Positions 37,201 through 48,091 of a DNA stretch of 64,000 nt are shown here, one piece after another. Position 1 is the stretch's first letter. Every line of letters begins with the position of its first letter. The position numbers were made by a program, and so were the translations under genes. Under the pieces are notes generated by a model that searched no databases, was not told where the DNA came from, and saw only the letters and a program-made list of their open reading frames with translations. Source of the stretch: Prinia subflava (lineage: Eukaryota > Chordata > Aves > Passeriformes > Cisticolidae); assembly GCF_021018805.1 (NCBI RefSeq), contig NW_026960609.1, positions 1,736,001 through 1,800,000 on the forward strand. The letters run 5' to 3'.

Positions 37201-40200
37201 TGTACCAGGGTAAAAGACAGTAGGAGCAGGGAAGGAAGTTACCGAGCAGGCTACAACTGAGAACACACCCAGTACAACATTTAGTTTAAGATATGTTTTA
37301 AATAAGAAATAACTCTTTTCCAGAGAAATGTCTTGTAAAGGAGATTGTCATGTTCACACTCAGATCAAACAAGGTGGCGGGCTTTGCTTCTTGTTTTGTA
37401 AACAAGATGATGTCTTTGTGGTAAGTGTGAAAATTTGGAACCCAGTCATAGTGTTAAGGCAGTTTATTAAGAGAGTATGTGCTGTCTTTATACTTCTCTG
37501 AGATGAGAAAGGTCAGCTTCTGATGTGGAGAATCCCAGTGCCTTCAGCAGGTGTCCAGCCTGCCCTCAGCAGTGAGGAGCATTAGGGCTGTAGTAGGGCT
37601 TCAGTTACCTCTATGGCACATCTCCTGTATTAGACCTGTGCATTAGGGAAGCCTTTGACCTTCCAGGCAAGCCTGACCAGGCTCCATTCAGGAGTCAGCA
37701 TCTTGCCTGGCATTTACAGCAGATGCGAAAAAGGTTACTGTTATCACTATGACTGCATCTGTGTCAGCCGAGCCAAAGTGGTTTACACCACAGGAGAATC
37801 CATTCCCTGTTCTTTCCATGGGAAATACATACGACATTCGGGGTAGTAAAACTACAATATTTACATATAGAATTTGCTTTCTCTAATGCAAGAAGGACTT
37901 CTGAGAAGATGAGTAGTAGCTGCTAAGAATATACTTTAAATGGGAAGAATATATTTTATTTTGTTAAAGAAATCATACCTGGTTGTGGCTGGTAAATCTT
38001 TTCCTTTCTATTTCACAGGAGTCCAGGTCTTTTATTTTAGTCACTTGATCTTGCTGCATGTGGTAAGTAGTATTGCATTTCCCAGAAATGTCCACCTTGG
38101 AAAAGGGAGTTAGATTAGGACAATTTCTTGAATTTATCTTTGGGACCCCACAACACCTTCCAAAGATGAAGCATTTTCTCCACTGTTGGAATCCTGTACC
38201 TGAGATGCTGCATTGCTTAGGTTTATTGAACAGTTTTGAGGATGTCAGTGGTTCTAACTATCTGGTTTGGATTGGCAGGGGTACTATTCATTAAATGGCT
38301 ATGAAGAAAAGTAACAGTGGTTGTTTTAACAAAATAATTAGGAATACCAGGCAGCTCACACTATACTGACAAATTTGAGTTAAATTTGAGCTTTGTTCAA
38401 GGGGACAGGTTTAGAAATTTAACAGTGGAAGGCAAATTAAATGGATGCAGCTAAACCAGTGCTAACTTTGTGTGGGTACTCGGATTTAGAATGGGACTCC
38501 ACTGAATTGAATTTAGGAATCAACCAACTTTAAACAGCAGTATAATCACTTTTATAGTGACCTGGTTTAATGTGGTTTATTACCAAATTGTGCTAAATTT
38601 ATAAAGGCATTTTAAATCAAATGGATTGCACTACTTCTTTATGCTAATTGCACCAATTTGACTTGTATCACCTAACATTCAGAAGTCTGTCTTTATGTCC
38701 CTAACCTCACATGTGATCAGAGAACTGATTTCTATCAGAGTTCACTCCTTCTGAAGTCAGCAGGAGCCACAGGTCTGACTTTCAGAGCAGATCAGGCTCT
38801 GCCTGTTCCCCAGGTGACAATAATCTTGCCTGATAGAGCACCATACCTCCCGGGAAGAGCCAGAGTGCAGCTGTAGCTGGAAAAGGCTAGCCAGACCTCT
38901 CTTAATATTCTGAGTAAAACCAGGTTCATTTTGATACGAGTAGAAGGTTTTGACCTGTAGGAATAATAAAAAAAAAAGTATAGAAAAAGCATTCAAAAGT
39001 GTGTAACAAATCTGCTTAAATAAGAAAGGAATAGTGAAGATCCACTCTAGAAAAACTCCCTTTACTTTTTTTTCATTAGAAAGTTGAATTTGGAGCTGTT
39101 GCTGTTATTTAAGCAAGCTGCAGAGGCTGCCGGGCCTGACAATAACAGTACAAACATGTTTCAGCCTTCAGCTGAACCTAAGTACAGTTTCAGTGCAGTG
39201 AGCATCTCTCCTCCTGGAATTACAGAGAATTCACATGCAAAATGGGAAACTTTTCATATTTTCATAGGCAACTCATTTCTCTGCATAATCCTCAGGTAAT
39301 CACGCCCCACAGGTGCATAATATCTGTTGCACTTTAATCACAGGTTACAAAAACTCAGGATGAATCACAGATAAATCACAGATAGAATGACTTCAATGAC
39401 ATGTCAAACATATCACAACCTTTGCACTTCATGGGTCAACTGTTGTGCTTGAGCCTCTCCTCTGGTAACAAGACTTTGCACCTCCACTTTGCATTCAAGG
39501 TGCTTTAAAATTGCCCCTTTTTCTGGAACTGTAAATTCAATCAGTGTGTTATCTCAGGGCAACCCTGAAAAGTGAAATTACTGTGCCAGGGAGGAAAATG
39601 TCACACCACAAAGAAATCATAAAAGGAGTGTATAGACCCTCCTATCTGAGAAAAAGCCCAAGTTTTTAATACTACATCTTAGCCTTAGTATGTGAAAGTG
39701 TGCAATGTATGAGGAGCAGATGCATTCTGACTATGTTCTTCTGGTACCTCTGTTCTCATGTACAGATGTGTACAGTTCGCAGCCAGTGCTGTCCTGTTTC
39801 TTTTTATGTTGTGTAAAACTGATCACAAGGCTGAGTCTGAAAGTTACTGAGCAGGTCTGATAGCAGCTGCAATTCAGCAGGCTGAGCTGGCAGCCAGGGT
39901 ATGTGCTCAGTGCCTGTTTACAGCAGGAGGTAAAGATCCTGCTGGGATAGGGTGTCACAGCCCTCACTCTGCTCTGCAGAAGGGAAAAGCAAGTGTAGCC
40001 TTCAACCTTCCTCTTTTCTCACAGCCCCTCTGCCCATGCCCCACCTGCTGTGCATTGCTCAGGCTGCAGAGGGGGAAATGGGGCTCTTGGCCTAATGCTA
40101 CAAGCAACAGGAGGGTGAAGGACCAGGGGCAGGAGGCAGGAGCAGCAGCAGCCATGGCTCCAGCCTCACCACTCCCTGGCCAGAAGAGTAGGCTGAGTAC

Positions 40201-43200
40201 AAGGGGACACATAAGCAGCTCTGCAGGGAAAAAGAGAGTGGGATGGATGTACTTGAATCCCCTTCTCAGCGAAATGAGGACTCTGACAGCTACAAATGGA
40301 CATGGGTGCTCCTGTGCTGGGACAGTGCTTTGGTATTCTCTCAGGGCAAGATATAAAACCCAGGCATGTGTTGAGACACACTAGCTCTCTGACCCTTCTC
40401 TTCTGATTTTTGGAGAGTCTCCCAGTAGGGGAAAAACATGTAAGGCTGTAGCTCTTTCAGCATCAAGCTCATTAAACTTGGGACCATTGAAACTGCAGGT
40501 GACACAGAAATAAATAAGAAAACCAAAGAGCTGGGAAAAGCAGTCCTGGTAAAATACTTGATAGGGGTTTAAAGTGATTAACACTGTTCCTCACAGACTC
40601 AGTAGAACATCCCTCATGACAAATTGTATCTCCTTTTCTGTCTTCAGATCTTGGACAAAATCCTGCCCTCGCTGAAGTCAGTAGCACAAATCCCACATAG
40701 CAATTGTGCATATAGCCACATGTGTACCTATATCTTTGTGAACAATCTGCTCTTAACTTCCCCACTGTGTGGTGTTCTCAATGTACAATAGGCTTGGGCT
40801 AGAAGGTAAATTACAGTCTGTTCTAAACTATAGTATTTCACATAGAATGATAGGACACAATGGCTTATTAAAAACACTGAGTGAATAGTGAACTGGTAAA
40901 TTCTTCAAGTCTGTTACAAAAGATTTGTGTCATGTTTCCTTAGGGACTGAATTTTAAAAGACAGGGTCTTACTTTTCCACGGACTAGTTCAACCACTATG
41001 GGCCTCTGTAAAGCCTCCAGATAGTCTTTCCCAATGATCTTCTCTGTGCTTTTTCCTGTGAAGATCTTTTTAGCAGCTGGACGTTCATTCACATTTTCAA
41101 CCTGAACATCTTTGATCTAGCAAAGTAAAAGCAGAGAAAATTAATGTAGAGAGCAGTGTAGAATTGGCCTGGAGTAGGCTAGATAGACTAAATCACATAA
41201 TAAATGTTGTTTCTGCATTTCTGGTTCTGATCATTAATCTTCCATGATTACTGTGTCAAAGTTTACAAAAGAAGCCAGTGCTCTCCAGTGGGGAAATAAG
41301 TGCCACAAAATTTCACCATAAAGCTATATACCAAACCCAGTTACTATTTAGAAAATGTCATGATTTGTAGCTAGAACTGAGGGCTTCAGACAACATATTG
41401 CCCCTCAGGTAAGGGCTTGCACACCAGTTGTTTGAAGCTATAGGTGCTGTATGAAGCAATTTCTAAATACAGAAGATATTCTAAAGTTCTGGCTTATGAT
41501 GTGTGATACTTGTGAAATCTTATTCTATAGGAATCAGATCATCAAAGCAGCTGGGTTTAGTTGATGAGACTCAAGAATAGTGTTTAGCTCATGTTCTGAA
41601 AGTGAGTTCTCTGAGATTAGATTAGCAGCTAGATAAGAGCAGAAAAGATTGTGTATGTTTTAAGTTGTCTGATGGCAAGAATTACCGTAATTTTGACCAG
41701 CTGGTCATCATCATTGTCAGGATTTCTCCATAAGAGGTTGACATCCACACCAGAAGAAATCCGATATCCTGCACTTTTCTGCAGTGATGCTTTCACCCAA
41801 TCAACATAGACTTCAGCTGAGTAAGCAAACTTATATAGCTTGTCATTATTTAGGCTTGGCCCAGTAGTGTGCCCTGTTTGGAAAGCAAAAACAAACAGCA
41901 TTTTAGAACTGACTAACATAATCTACCATGTTCTCAAAGAAGCACCTTTAGAAAAATTTAAAATTTAATTACAAACATAAGATTTACGGGACTGATCCTG
42001 CTACTATTGATTACAGAGGCTGTCCCACTGAAGCAGCTGGGATTTTTTGTGATTAAGTTGACACTGATCTTATATATTTAACATAAGAATGGTCACAAAA
42101 TCAGATTATTTTCTTCAGCTATGTTAGCATTACAAATTAATCCAAAATTATTTGCAACTCAAAGTACTGTTATTAATCACTCAATTTGTGTGCTTAGCAA
42201 TGTGAAATACATTGATGTGATTTGTTAGAGCCAATAGAAATCATTCTCTGCATCTCTTGCATGTTTATTGGGAATCTTTCCATTGAGAGTCTTGCCCAAG
42301 GGTGACATGAATGTAATGAAAACATTAGGAATGTATTTTTTAGATTAAATAATTAAGCTCTTGTTCTTTCAACTAAATAATTGTCCCCATAGCTGTGTCT
42401 CTGCTGTTAATTTATATATTTTAAGGAATACTGGAGGGAAGGGAAGGGAAGGGAAGGGAAGGGAAGGGAAGGGAAGGGAAGGGAAGGGAAGGGAAGGGAA
42501 GGGAAGGGAAGGGAAGGGAAGGGAAGGGAAGGGAAGGGAAGGGAAGGGAAGGGAAGGGAAGGGAAGGGAAGGGAAGGGAAGGGAAGGGAAGGGAAGGGAA
42601 GGGAAGGGAAGGGAAGGGAAGGGAAGGGAAGGGAAGGGAAGGGAAGGGAAGGGGGAAAAAGCTGGCTGTACGCTAAGTGCTCTTAACACTCTCAAAGCAA
42701 ACACACATAGAGTGACCTTAGGTGCTATCTGTAAGCAGCACAGCACCAGCCTCACACACACAAATGCTTCACCACTGAATGCACTGGAAATTTCTTCATG
42801 GAGTTCAGGAGGTGCAGAGCAGAAACAAGTTCACAACAGAGTTAATCTAAGAAACACAAAGTGCTGTCCTCAGGGAGATGCATCTCAGTCATGACAAGTG
42901 CAGGGAAGGGCAGGGAAAAGAAGAAAAATCTCTCACACCATCTCAGAAAAATTCTTTAGCATGCTGTAATGGAATCAGTGTCTTCAAAGTCCCCTGCGAA
43001 GATTCTTCAGGCTGTCCTGATTTATGTTATATCCCTATGTTTTATCTGACTCAAATAAATTTCGAATCACTACATTGATAAAAAGGAAAATCAGTCTTAT
43101 TTCACTTTAATATTCTAAAGCCCATTTAGGTAGGTGCACAGGGTAGTTCCATGGCTGGATGGATACATTCTGCAGTTGTTAAAGACTCCAAAACCCCTGC

Positions 43201-46200
43201 TTCATTAAGATTATGCTCACATCCTTCCCCTGTTCACTCAGATACCATGGCAGTGGATTAAAGTCAGCTTCAAAGAACCTTTCCCTGAGCAAAATGGACA
43301 CTCCACCAAGTTTAGTCTACAAGTTCTGTAAACTGACAAAGTTACAGAACTAAATGGACTTATACTTTATGCCAGCTGGGGATGTGGTGCAACAAGTCTG
43401 GTGATCCCAGTGGGAGCAGCCTGTTCACATGTGAGAGGCCAAAGCTGTACCTATTGATTTTTTCCCAGAGAGGCTGAAGGATTCATGTTAGCACAATGGG
43501 GTTTGCATGTGTTGTGTGTCTGTTTCAAAACAAAGTCACCAAGAGGCATACAACCCTTCCTGCAGGTTTACTGTGAATTTCCTAGCCAATTTCCTTCCCC
43601 AATTTCCTGCTCTGAAGCTACCTTACCCTCGAGAGCAGAGGGTGCTCAGTGCCTGGCAGAGGTGGCTATGCCTTTCAGGGACACCCCTGGCTCCCTGCAG
43701 TCCCTTGGAGCCAGTTGCTTCCTGGTTCAAAATGTTCTTCATTTGCAGCAAAAACTGCAGTGCAAAGGACTTAGTATTGGCTGAGATTTTAGGAATACCA
43801 CCCACTAGGTGCATTCTAAACACAGTCCCATCTAAAGAAAAATAGCAGGGGAACAACACATCCAAGAGAAATTATCTGGGTGCTCAAAGACAAGTGTCTT
43901 ACTAGTTAAGGTGCAGGCTATGGTTTTGCTCCCTCCCTATATTCAGTTAAAAGCACCTTTCACCTACCATCTTCCTTTCCCCACAACTAAACACATACAT
44001 GGTTTTATTCTCCTTTTGTAAGAGTTCCTTCCCTCTTCCTCCCTTTTAGCATTTGCTTGTCCCCACATACAAAAGAGCTGTTCCATCCTAAAGAAAACAG
44101 ATGAGCACACGATGCAGAAGCTTCTTGCAAGTGTCATGGAAGAAATTAATAATTGCAAAGTATTCCTGGGAGCTAGAACAACATGAGGTTTTGAAAGCTT
44201 TCACCATTTCACACATAGAAAACACTGCAGGAGCCAGCGCAGAAGACACCTTTAGTTGCCAGACTGGGAAAGGGTAGGCCAACAGTAGATCATGGTAAGA
44301 GAAGCAGCAGGGATGAGGCAGTAATGAAAGCAGTCCCAAAGAGTTAACACTTATTCCTGTGGAAATGGGGAAGTCAAGAGATGTTATATTCCCCTGTGGG
44401 AATGGTTTCTCCCCCTCAGGGACCCCTAGAGTTTGTACCATGTAGTTTAATCCTCCTTCCCCTTTCTGACCCTATTCGCTGTGTCCCAAACAGCCCCTCC
44501 CTGGCAGGAGCTAAGAAAAGACCCTCTGACTCTGTGCACGCCCTCTTTCCCCCTGGACGCCACCTGGAATAAACATCTTAACTGCAGCTGGGGGTCAGAG
44601 CCTCTTTTGGGTCCTTTATCCTGTCCATGAAATATTTCTCCAAAGCCTTCTAAGGCCTGAGCTAGCATTGGAACTTCGGAGGGGTTAAAAAGGAGGATTT
44701 ATTTCAAAGAGAGACAACTGAAGTGTGGTCAGGCTGAGAGGCAAGGGAGATCTTGACAGATGAGAGACAGAGATACAGGGTCACTGACCAGAATCAGTAT
44801 TCAAAACAGCACAACTAAATTTTCATGCCAACTTCCATGAAGAAAACACCAGTACTATTTTAAAAGGAATATTGCAACACCTTTCTGATAGAAACTTTTC
44901 TTAATAGAAGCCCTCCTTTTAGAAGCTCCTTCCTTTGTATTCAGCACAACACTGGAATCCTTGCTGCCTGTGCAGCCACTGACATTTCAGCTGATGGCAA
45001 GTGTCCCACTGCCTGAGAAGGGAGGAGAGATGGGCACACAGACTGCCATCAGCCCAGCCATGCTCTCTGGGGGTCAGAAGTGCTGCTTCCAAGGTGGAGT
45101 GCATAACACATAGTTTGACTAGTAATGTTAAGTGTCTGTCATTAAGGGTAACATGCCAAGTCTATAATTAAATCATGATACTGTATAATACAGAAGGTTA
45201 CACTGCATGAGTAGAGACAGCTGTCAAGTCCTGTGCCTTTTATTAATACATACGGCATGCACAGCATGTGTCTCTAACTACTTGCTAGCTCTACCTTCAT
45301 AAATCATATCTGCTACTGTCTCTGATACCAGATAGCTTTAAAAAGCAAACCCCATCCACTTATTTGAAAACATTTTTCAAGTGGAATGGCAGTAGGAAAG
45401 TTTTATGTGGGCTTACCTACTTGAATTAAACAGAATAAGGTTTCAATATTTCCAAAAGGCAGCATGGCCTGATGAAAAGGCAAAACACTAATCCTAATCC
45501 CAGCTCTCACACTAAGGCACTAAGTGGCCTTTGGGCCAGTAATTTAGTTCTCAATCTCTCTGCACAAGAGAGAGAGGAAATCTGGCAGAGCTGAAGGAAT
45601 GACTAATTAAAGAGAAAAAGCTTGCTCAGTATCCTGAGGATGTGACAAGCAAATATTACTTCACATCAAGAAGCTTTGCTTAACTGATATTAAGGGGAAG
45701 CTGGGAAGATCAGATAGCAGCAATGTGGCACACTGGTACCTAGCCATAAACTGAACATGGCAGTCTCATGAAATAAACTCACAGGTAAAGGCACTGCCTG
45801 CAAATTTCTCTCCTTTATAACTCCTGTCATGAGAGTGTACAGAGGCAGGGAGGAAGGAGGGTTGCTGCTCTGTGATTACAGTGTCCTGGATTCCCTGCAG
45901 GAAGCAGGAGGTGGCACCCATGAGAGCACCTCTACAGACTTTTTAACATCTTAACCCAGGATGGCATGTCCACTCTACTTCTCATCATGATAAAGACATC
46001 CCCATTAAATTAAGAACTCAGTTTATGTTATAAGGTTGCTGTTTCTCTAAATTTAATGTGAAGTTGTATGAGTCACTACTACAGACACCTTTCCTTGCTT
46101 CATACATTGGCACTGCAGAAGCAGACAGTTTCCAAGATTTCATACCCTTGACTTTGTCAGGACACCTGGGTAAAGCTCCGCTCATAGGGTTTCTGCAGAC

Positions 46201-46728
46201 ATCCAGATTTTCAAGACTTACTACAGAGCAAGGTTCTCACGAAATTAACAGGATGCTTCTTACTGACTTCAGTGGTAGCTGAGTCAACTGCTCAGAGGCT
46301 GAAACCTGGAGAGCCCTGAGCACTTCCTGGCTCTGCTCCACCAGAGCACTCCATGTGTTTAACTTCTGAGCGTGTGAAAAGTCCCTCTGAAGTTGGTGCC
46401 CCCACAGTATGTCCTGATTAAGCAAGGTCATGATCCCCAATCTCCTGGTCACACCACTGGCCCTGTGCACTTGAAAACATCATCTCCTCCATCACCTCTG
46501 CTGAGAGGAATGCCACAAGTGCTTAAATCTAACTACTAAATGCATCTTGTATTACTCAAGCATGTCTGAGTAAAGCTGATAATTTTTGAGGAAAAACAGA
46601 TCTGCATACACACCCTGGTTATGCCTCTGCTGAGGCAAAAGCTGAACCAGGCCCAGTACAGACCTACCTTTAACAGAGGCTGAGTAGGTGGAAATGATGC
46701 AAGGGAACAGCACGGTAAGAAGAATCAT
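20924..46728 (-). CDS. MTTP: Microsomal triglyceride transfer protein large subunit, complete (18 coding exons)
   Basis: MTTP forms a heterodimer with protein disulfide isomerase (P4HB) in the ER lumen. It moves triglyceride, cholesteryl ester and phospholipid onto nascent apolipoprotein B, which is required for secretion of apoB lipoproteins. Joining the 18 exons listed separately gives 2682 nt, 893 residues plus stop, against 894 in human, with no stop or frame break and GT-AG at all 17 introns. The N terminus is a signal peptide ([17 protein letters not shown]). An N-terminal beta-barrel (about 22-297) follows, then a helical domain (about 298-603; [39 protein letters not shown]) and a C-terminal lipid-cavity domain (about 604-893; [39 protein letters not shown]). 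The protein ends SDSAGSWF, and the next-gene context matches mammals. It is divergent from TRMT10A. Identification is by direct reading of the exons; domain limits come from family knowledge. Confidence 0.97.
21998..22168 (-). CDS. MTTP: MTTP coding exon 17 (residues about 781-838)
   Basis: Encodes [20 protein letters not shown] and [19 protein letters not shown]. The donor is GTGAGA. The acceptor AG is preceded directly by 30 uninterrupted T on the minus strand, with no other polypyrimidine sequence. Confidence 0.95.
22171..22200. repeat. A30 homopolymer (T30 in MTTP sense) at the exon 17 acceptor
   Basis: Thirty A on the + strand. In MTTP sense it is T30 followed at once by AG and exon 17, so the homopolymer is itself the polypyrimidine tract. 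Confidence 0.97.
22530..22654 (-). CDS. MTTP: MTTP coding exon 16 (residues about 740-781)
   Basis: Begins EIQLQSG and contains [22 protein letters not shown], the most conserved part of the C-terminal lipid-binding domain. Acceptor CTCCAG, donor GTGAGA; ends in phase 2 inside an Arg codon. Confidence 0.95.
22655..26379. other. MTTP intron 15, nothing recognised
   Basis: A 3.7-kb intron with no recognisable exon or repeat family. Confidence 0.5.
26380..26607 (-). CDS. MTTP: MTTP coding exon 15 (residues 664-739)
   Basis: Encodes [20 protein letters not shown] and SGDP-type sequence ([21 protein letters not shown]). Acceptor TTTCATAG, donor GTACTA, phase 0 at both ends. Confidence 0.96.
27386..27507 (-). 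CDS. MTTP: MTTP coding exon 14 (residues about 623-663)
   Basis: Encodes [20 protein letters not shown] and ends HAIQ before GTAACT. The acceptor is AATTAAG. Confidence 0.95.
27609..27706 (-). CDS. MTTP: MTTP coding exon 13 (residues about 590-623)
   Basis: Encodes [20 protein letters not shown] and [11 protein letters not shown]. Acceptor CCACAG, donor GTATGT. Too short for a conventional ORF cutoff. Confidence 0.94.
28285..28496 (-). CDS. MTTP: MTTP coding exon 12 (residues 520-590)
   Basis: Encodes [20 protein letters not shown] and the conserved [20 protein letters not shown]. Acceptor ACCAG, donor GTACAT. Confidence 0.96.
29325..29430 (-). repeat. CR1 retroposon fragment, coding part
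   Basis: On the minus strand the frame reads [14 protein letters not shown], a degenerate form of the LSKFADDTKL motif of CR1 reverse transcriptase. It lies in MTTP intron 11 and is short and truncated at both ends. Confidence 0.6.
29520..29732 (-). CDS. MTTP: MTTP coding exon 11 (residues 449-519)
   Basis: Encodes [35 protein letters not shown] and [16 protein letters not shown] in the helical domain. Acceptor TCTTAG, donor GTAAGA, phase 0. Confidence 0.96.
30625..30732 (-). CDS. MTTP: MTTP coding exon 10 (residues 413-448)
   Basis: Encodes [20 protein letters not shown] and [12 protein letters not shown]. Acceptor TGACAG, donor GTGAGT, phase 0. Confidence 0.95.
31312..31480 (-). CDS. MTTP: MTTP coding exon 9 (residues about 356-412)
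   Basis: Encodes [20 protein letters not shown] and [15 protein letters not shown]. The acceptor is TTTTGTAG at 31481-31482. A second AG seven bases on (CCACAG) would lose Pro-Gln and break the phase with exon 8, so it was not used. Confidence 0.94.
32332..32489 (-). CDS. MTTP: MTTP coding exon 8 (residues about 304-356)
   Basis: Encodes [20 protein letters not shown] and [18 protein letters not shown] at the start of the helical domain. Acceptor TTTTGCAG, donor GTAAGT. Confidence 0.94.
32490..35823. other. MTTP intron 7; one MIR remnant
   Basis: A 3.3-kb intron. Apart from the MIR-like piece at 34355-34475 I recognise nothing. Short open frames around 33.6-34.3 kb do not resemble a known protein. 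Confidence 0.5.
34355..34475 (+). repeat. MIR-like ancient SINE, 3' part
   Basis: The order of motifs (CATCTGCGAAATGAGGATA, then GATAAGACCTGTTA, then AAAGGGCTTTGAGAA) follows the 3' half of MIR-type tRNA SINEs in heavily mutated form. Confidence 0.5.
35824..35974 (-). CDS. MTTP: MTTP coding exon 7 (residues about 253-303)
   Basis: Encodes [34 protein letters not shown] and CKKCPS. Acceptor TGTACAG, donor GTAAGT. Confidence 0.95.
36832..36971 (-). CDS. MTTP: MTTP coding exon 6 (residues 207-253)
   Basis: Encodes [20 protein letters not shown] and ends KIVSK across the junction. Acceptor TTTTCAG, donor GTAAGT. Confidence 0.94.
37979..38095 (-). CDS. MTTP: MTTP coding exon 5 (residues 168-206)
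   Basis: Encodes [20 protein letters not shown] and [16 protein letters not shown]. Acceptor TCCAAG, donor GTATGA, phase 0. Confidence 0.93.
38847..38954 (-). CDS. MTTP: MTTP coding exon 4 (residues 132-167)
   Basis: Encodes [20 protein letters not shown] and [16 protein letters not shown]. Acceptor CTACAG, donor GTATGG, phase 0. Confidence 0.95.
38955..40972. other. MTTP intron 3, nothing recognised
   Basis: A 2-kb intron with no recognisable gene or repeat. Confidence 0.45.
40973..41116 (-). CDS. MTTP: MTTP coding exon 3 (residues 84-131)
   Basis: Encodes [34 protein letters not shown] and ELVRGK. Acceptor TGCTAG, donor GTAAGA, phase 0. Confidence 0.95.
41686..41873 (-). CDS. MTTP: MTTP coding exon 2 (residues 21-83)
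   Basis: Encodes [40 protein letters not shown] and QLVKIT. Acceptor AAACAG, donor GTAATT. Confidence 0.96.
42436..42650 (+). repeat. Perfect (GGGAA)43 microsatellite
   Basis: Forty-three uninterrupted GGGAA units, 215 bp, then GGGGGAAAAA. The same array read as AAGGG is purine-only on one strand and TTCCC in MTTP sense. It keeps every reading frame open, so spurious GREGK-type open frames appear on both strands. Confidence 0.99.
44382..44706 (+). mobile_element. Solo LTR with 6-bp target duplication
   Basis: A 325-bp element from TGTTATATTCCCC to TTTATTTCA, flanked on both sides by AAGAGA (44376-44381 and 44707-44712). AATAAA is at 44568-44573. A 6-bp duplication is typical of betaretrovirus-like (ERVK) integrases. 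It is antisense to MTTP in intron 1. Confidence 0.85.
45455..45575 (+). repeat. MIR-like ancient SINE, central part
   Basis: The series GGCAGCATGGCCTGATG, AATCCCAGCTCTCACACTAA, TGGCCTTTGGGCCAGTAA and TCTCAATCTCTCTGCAC matches the order of MIR core motifs with many substitutions. Confidence 0.6.
46668..46728 (-). CDS. MTTP: MTTP coding exon 1 (start codon and signal peptide)
   Basis: ATG at 46726-46728 begins [20 protein letters not shown], a short hydrophobic signal peptide that matches the family start. Donor GTAGGT. Starting at this ATG gives 893 residues, close to the human length. Confidence 0.95.
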
Positions 46729-46844
46729 GCTGGACTCTGCCGAGCTCCTGACTGCAGCATGAAGTGTGAGAACCTCCAAGAAATGAGCTGAGTGGAACTT
46801 GCATAGAGAGCCACAGGCTCAGCCACACTTTATCTAGATGTAGT

Positions 46845-46912
46845 AAAGGTCAGATTCCAAATTCCACTCTCAGGTACTAAGTTCATGAAAGGACTTCCAG
46901 TTAATTATTAAG
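46845..46912 (-). promoter_or_regulatory. MTTP proximal promoter: HNF1 site and nuclear-receptor half-site
   Basis: In MTTP sense CTTAATAATTAAC (46900-46912) matches the palindromic HNF1 consensus at 12 of 13 positions, about 172 bases before the ATG. TGACCT (46847-46852), an AGGTCA half-site, lies about 120 bases before it, followed by a TATA-like GATAAAG. HNF1 and HNF4/nuclear-receptor control of MTTP in liver and intestine is established in mammals; its conservation here is inferred from the motifs. Confidence 0.55.
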
Positions 46913-48087
46913 AACTAAGGTAACTGGTGGTTTCTACCCCATTTTATCGATCACCTCAGCTTTCATTTTTGAATACTGAGCCCACACAGACTGTTTTCTG
47001 AGCAGCAGAGCCCACCTCCAGTGCTGGAAGAACCAGGAGATCCTGCCACCACTCCTCTCTGAACGAAAGGGCAACTGGGTCAGTTGCTGCCAGGGGCCAG
47101 ATCCTAACCACTGTCTCCAGTGTCTTGCATCATCTGTCATAATCTCTCCGAGCAACCACAGAAGCAGAGGGTTTTTAGGGTCTTCCTGGAAGCAGAAGTA
47201 CATGGGATTTATCAGTGCCATGCCAAAAACTAGTCCTACTTCATTACAGACTCAGATGTGATGTCAGTGCCTGCTACATTGTACTAAATCAACGTTCTTT
47301 CTTTCAGCAGCCCCAGCCCCCATCTTACATCATTGCAGTGGCAGAGGTTAGATCCTGAAAGATGAGATAAAACAAGACATTTTGTCCCATCTCAGTGAAG
47401 GGTACTTGCTTGGCAAGGTCTGGGAGCAGGGCAAACCAAGCCCTTTCCCCTTTTCTTGTGCTTACTTCACCACCTCCCTTGAAAAGGCCCTGGCTGACTA
47501 ACCCATGTGCTTTCCTGTCTCCTCTGACAGTAATTCCCAGGCCCTCTCACACTAACCTCATGGCCCCAGGGCTGGTTAAAGGATGTCCTTCAGCTGCCCC
47601 TCAGGTGTTAGTGGGGCAGTAGGCCAACCCCCCATGTTTCTTGGCATGCCCTGGCACACAGCCTTCGAGGCTGCATGCCTCTCTCCCAGCACACAAAGCC
47701 TTCCCAGCTCTGTGAGGAGGCAGGATCTGCCCCTGCCTGTAAAAGAAACACACAAGTGAGCCATCACCACAGTCTTCCACTCCACTTCCACAGGTTCCTT
47801 TCACATGACTGCGATCTACGAACACTCCAACCCAGCAAGTGCCACCCCAGGCTGTGTTTAGATGCTCCCAGAGGGCCACTTCTGCCACCACATCCTCTGT
47901 AAGGGATCGCAAAGTGAGGACAGCCTTCACCTTGAGTGGCATAAATGCCTCCTCTATTTTCTTGTGGTAAAAGAGAAGTCAAACACTGTGGATATCAATC
48001 ATTGCCCAGCAGTGGGAAACAACAGGTCCATGCCACTGCTTCTCCCCCTTGCTCATCTGCACCTTGTGGAAGTTCCCCCCGGACTTC
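46913..48087. other. MTTP upstream region, nothing further recognised
   Basis: Unique sequence with no recognisable gene. Open frames at 47.6-48.1 kb on both strands lack similarity to known proteins. Confidence 0.35.
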
Positions 48088-48091
48088 TTCC

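Larger units (their letters stand above)
41874..46667. other. MTTP intron 1 (between coding exons 1 and 2)
   Basis: The largest MTTP intron, 4.8 kb. It contains the GGGAA array, a solo LTR and a MIR remnant, listed separately; no gene is seen in the rest. Confidence 0.7.

Noticed and set aside
42361..42894. Open frames with GREGK or LPFPS repeats
   Set aside because: They arise only because a 5-bp repeat has no stop codon in any frame; there is no gene context.
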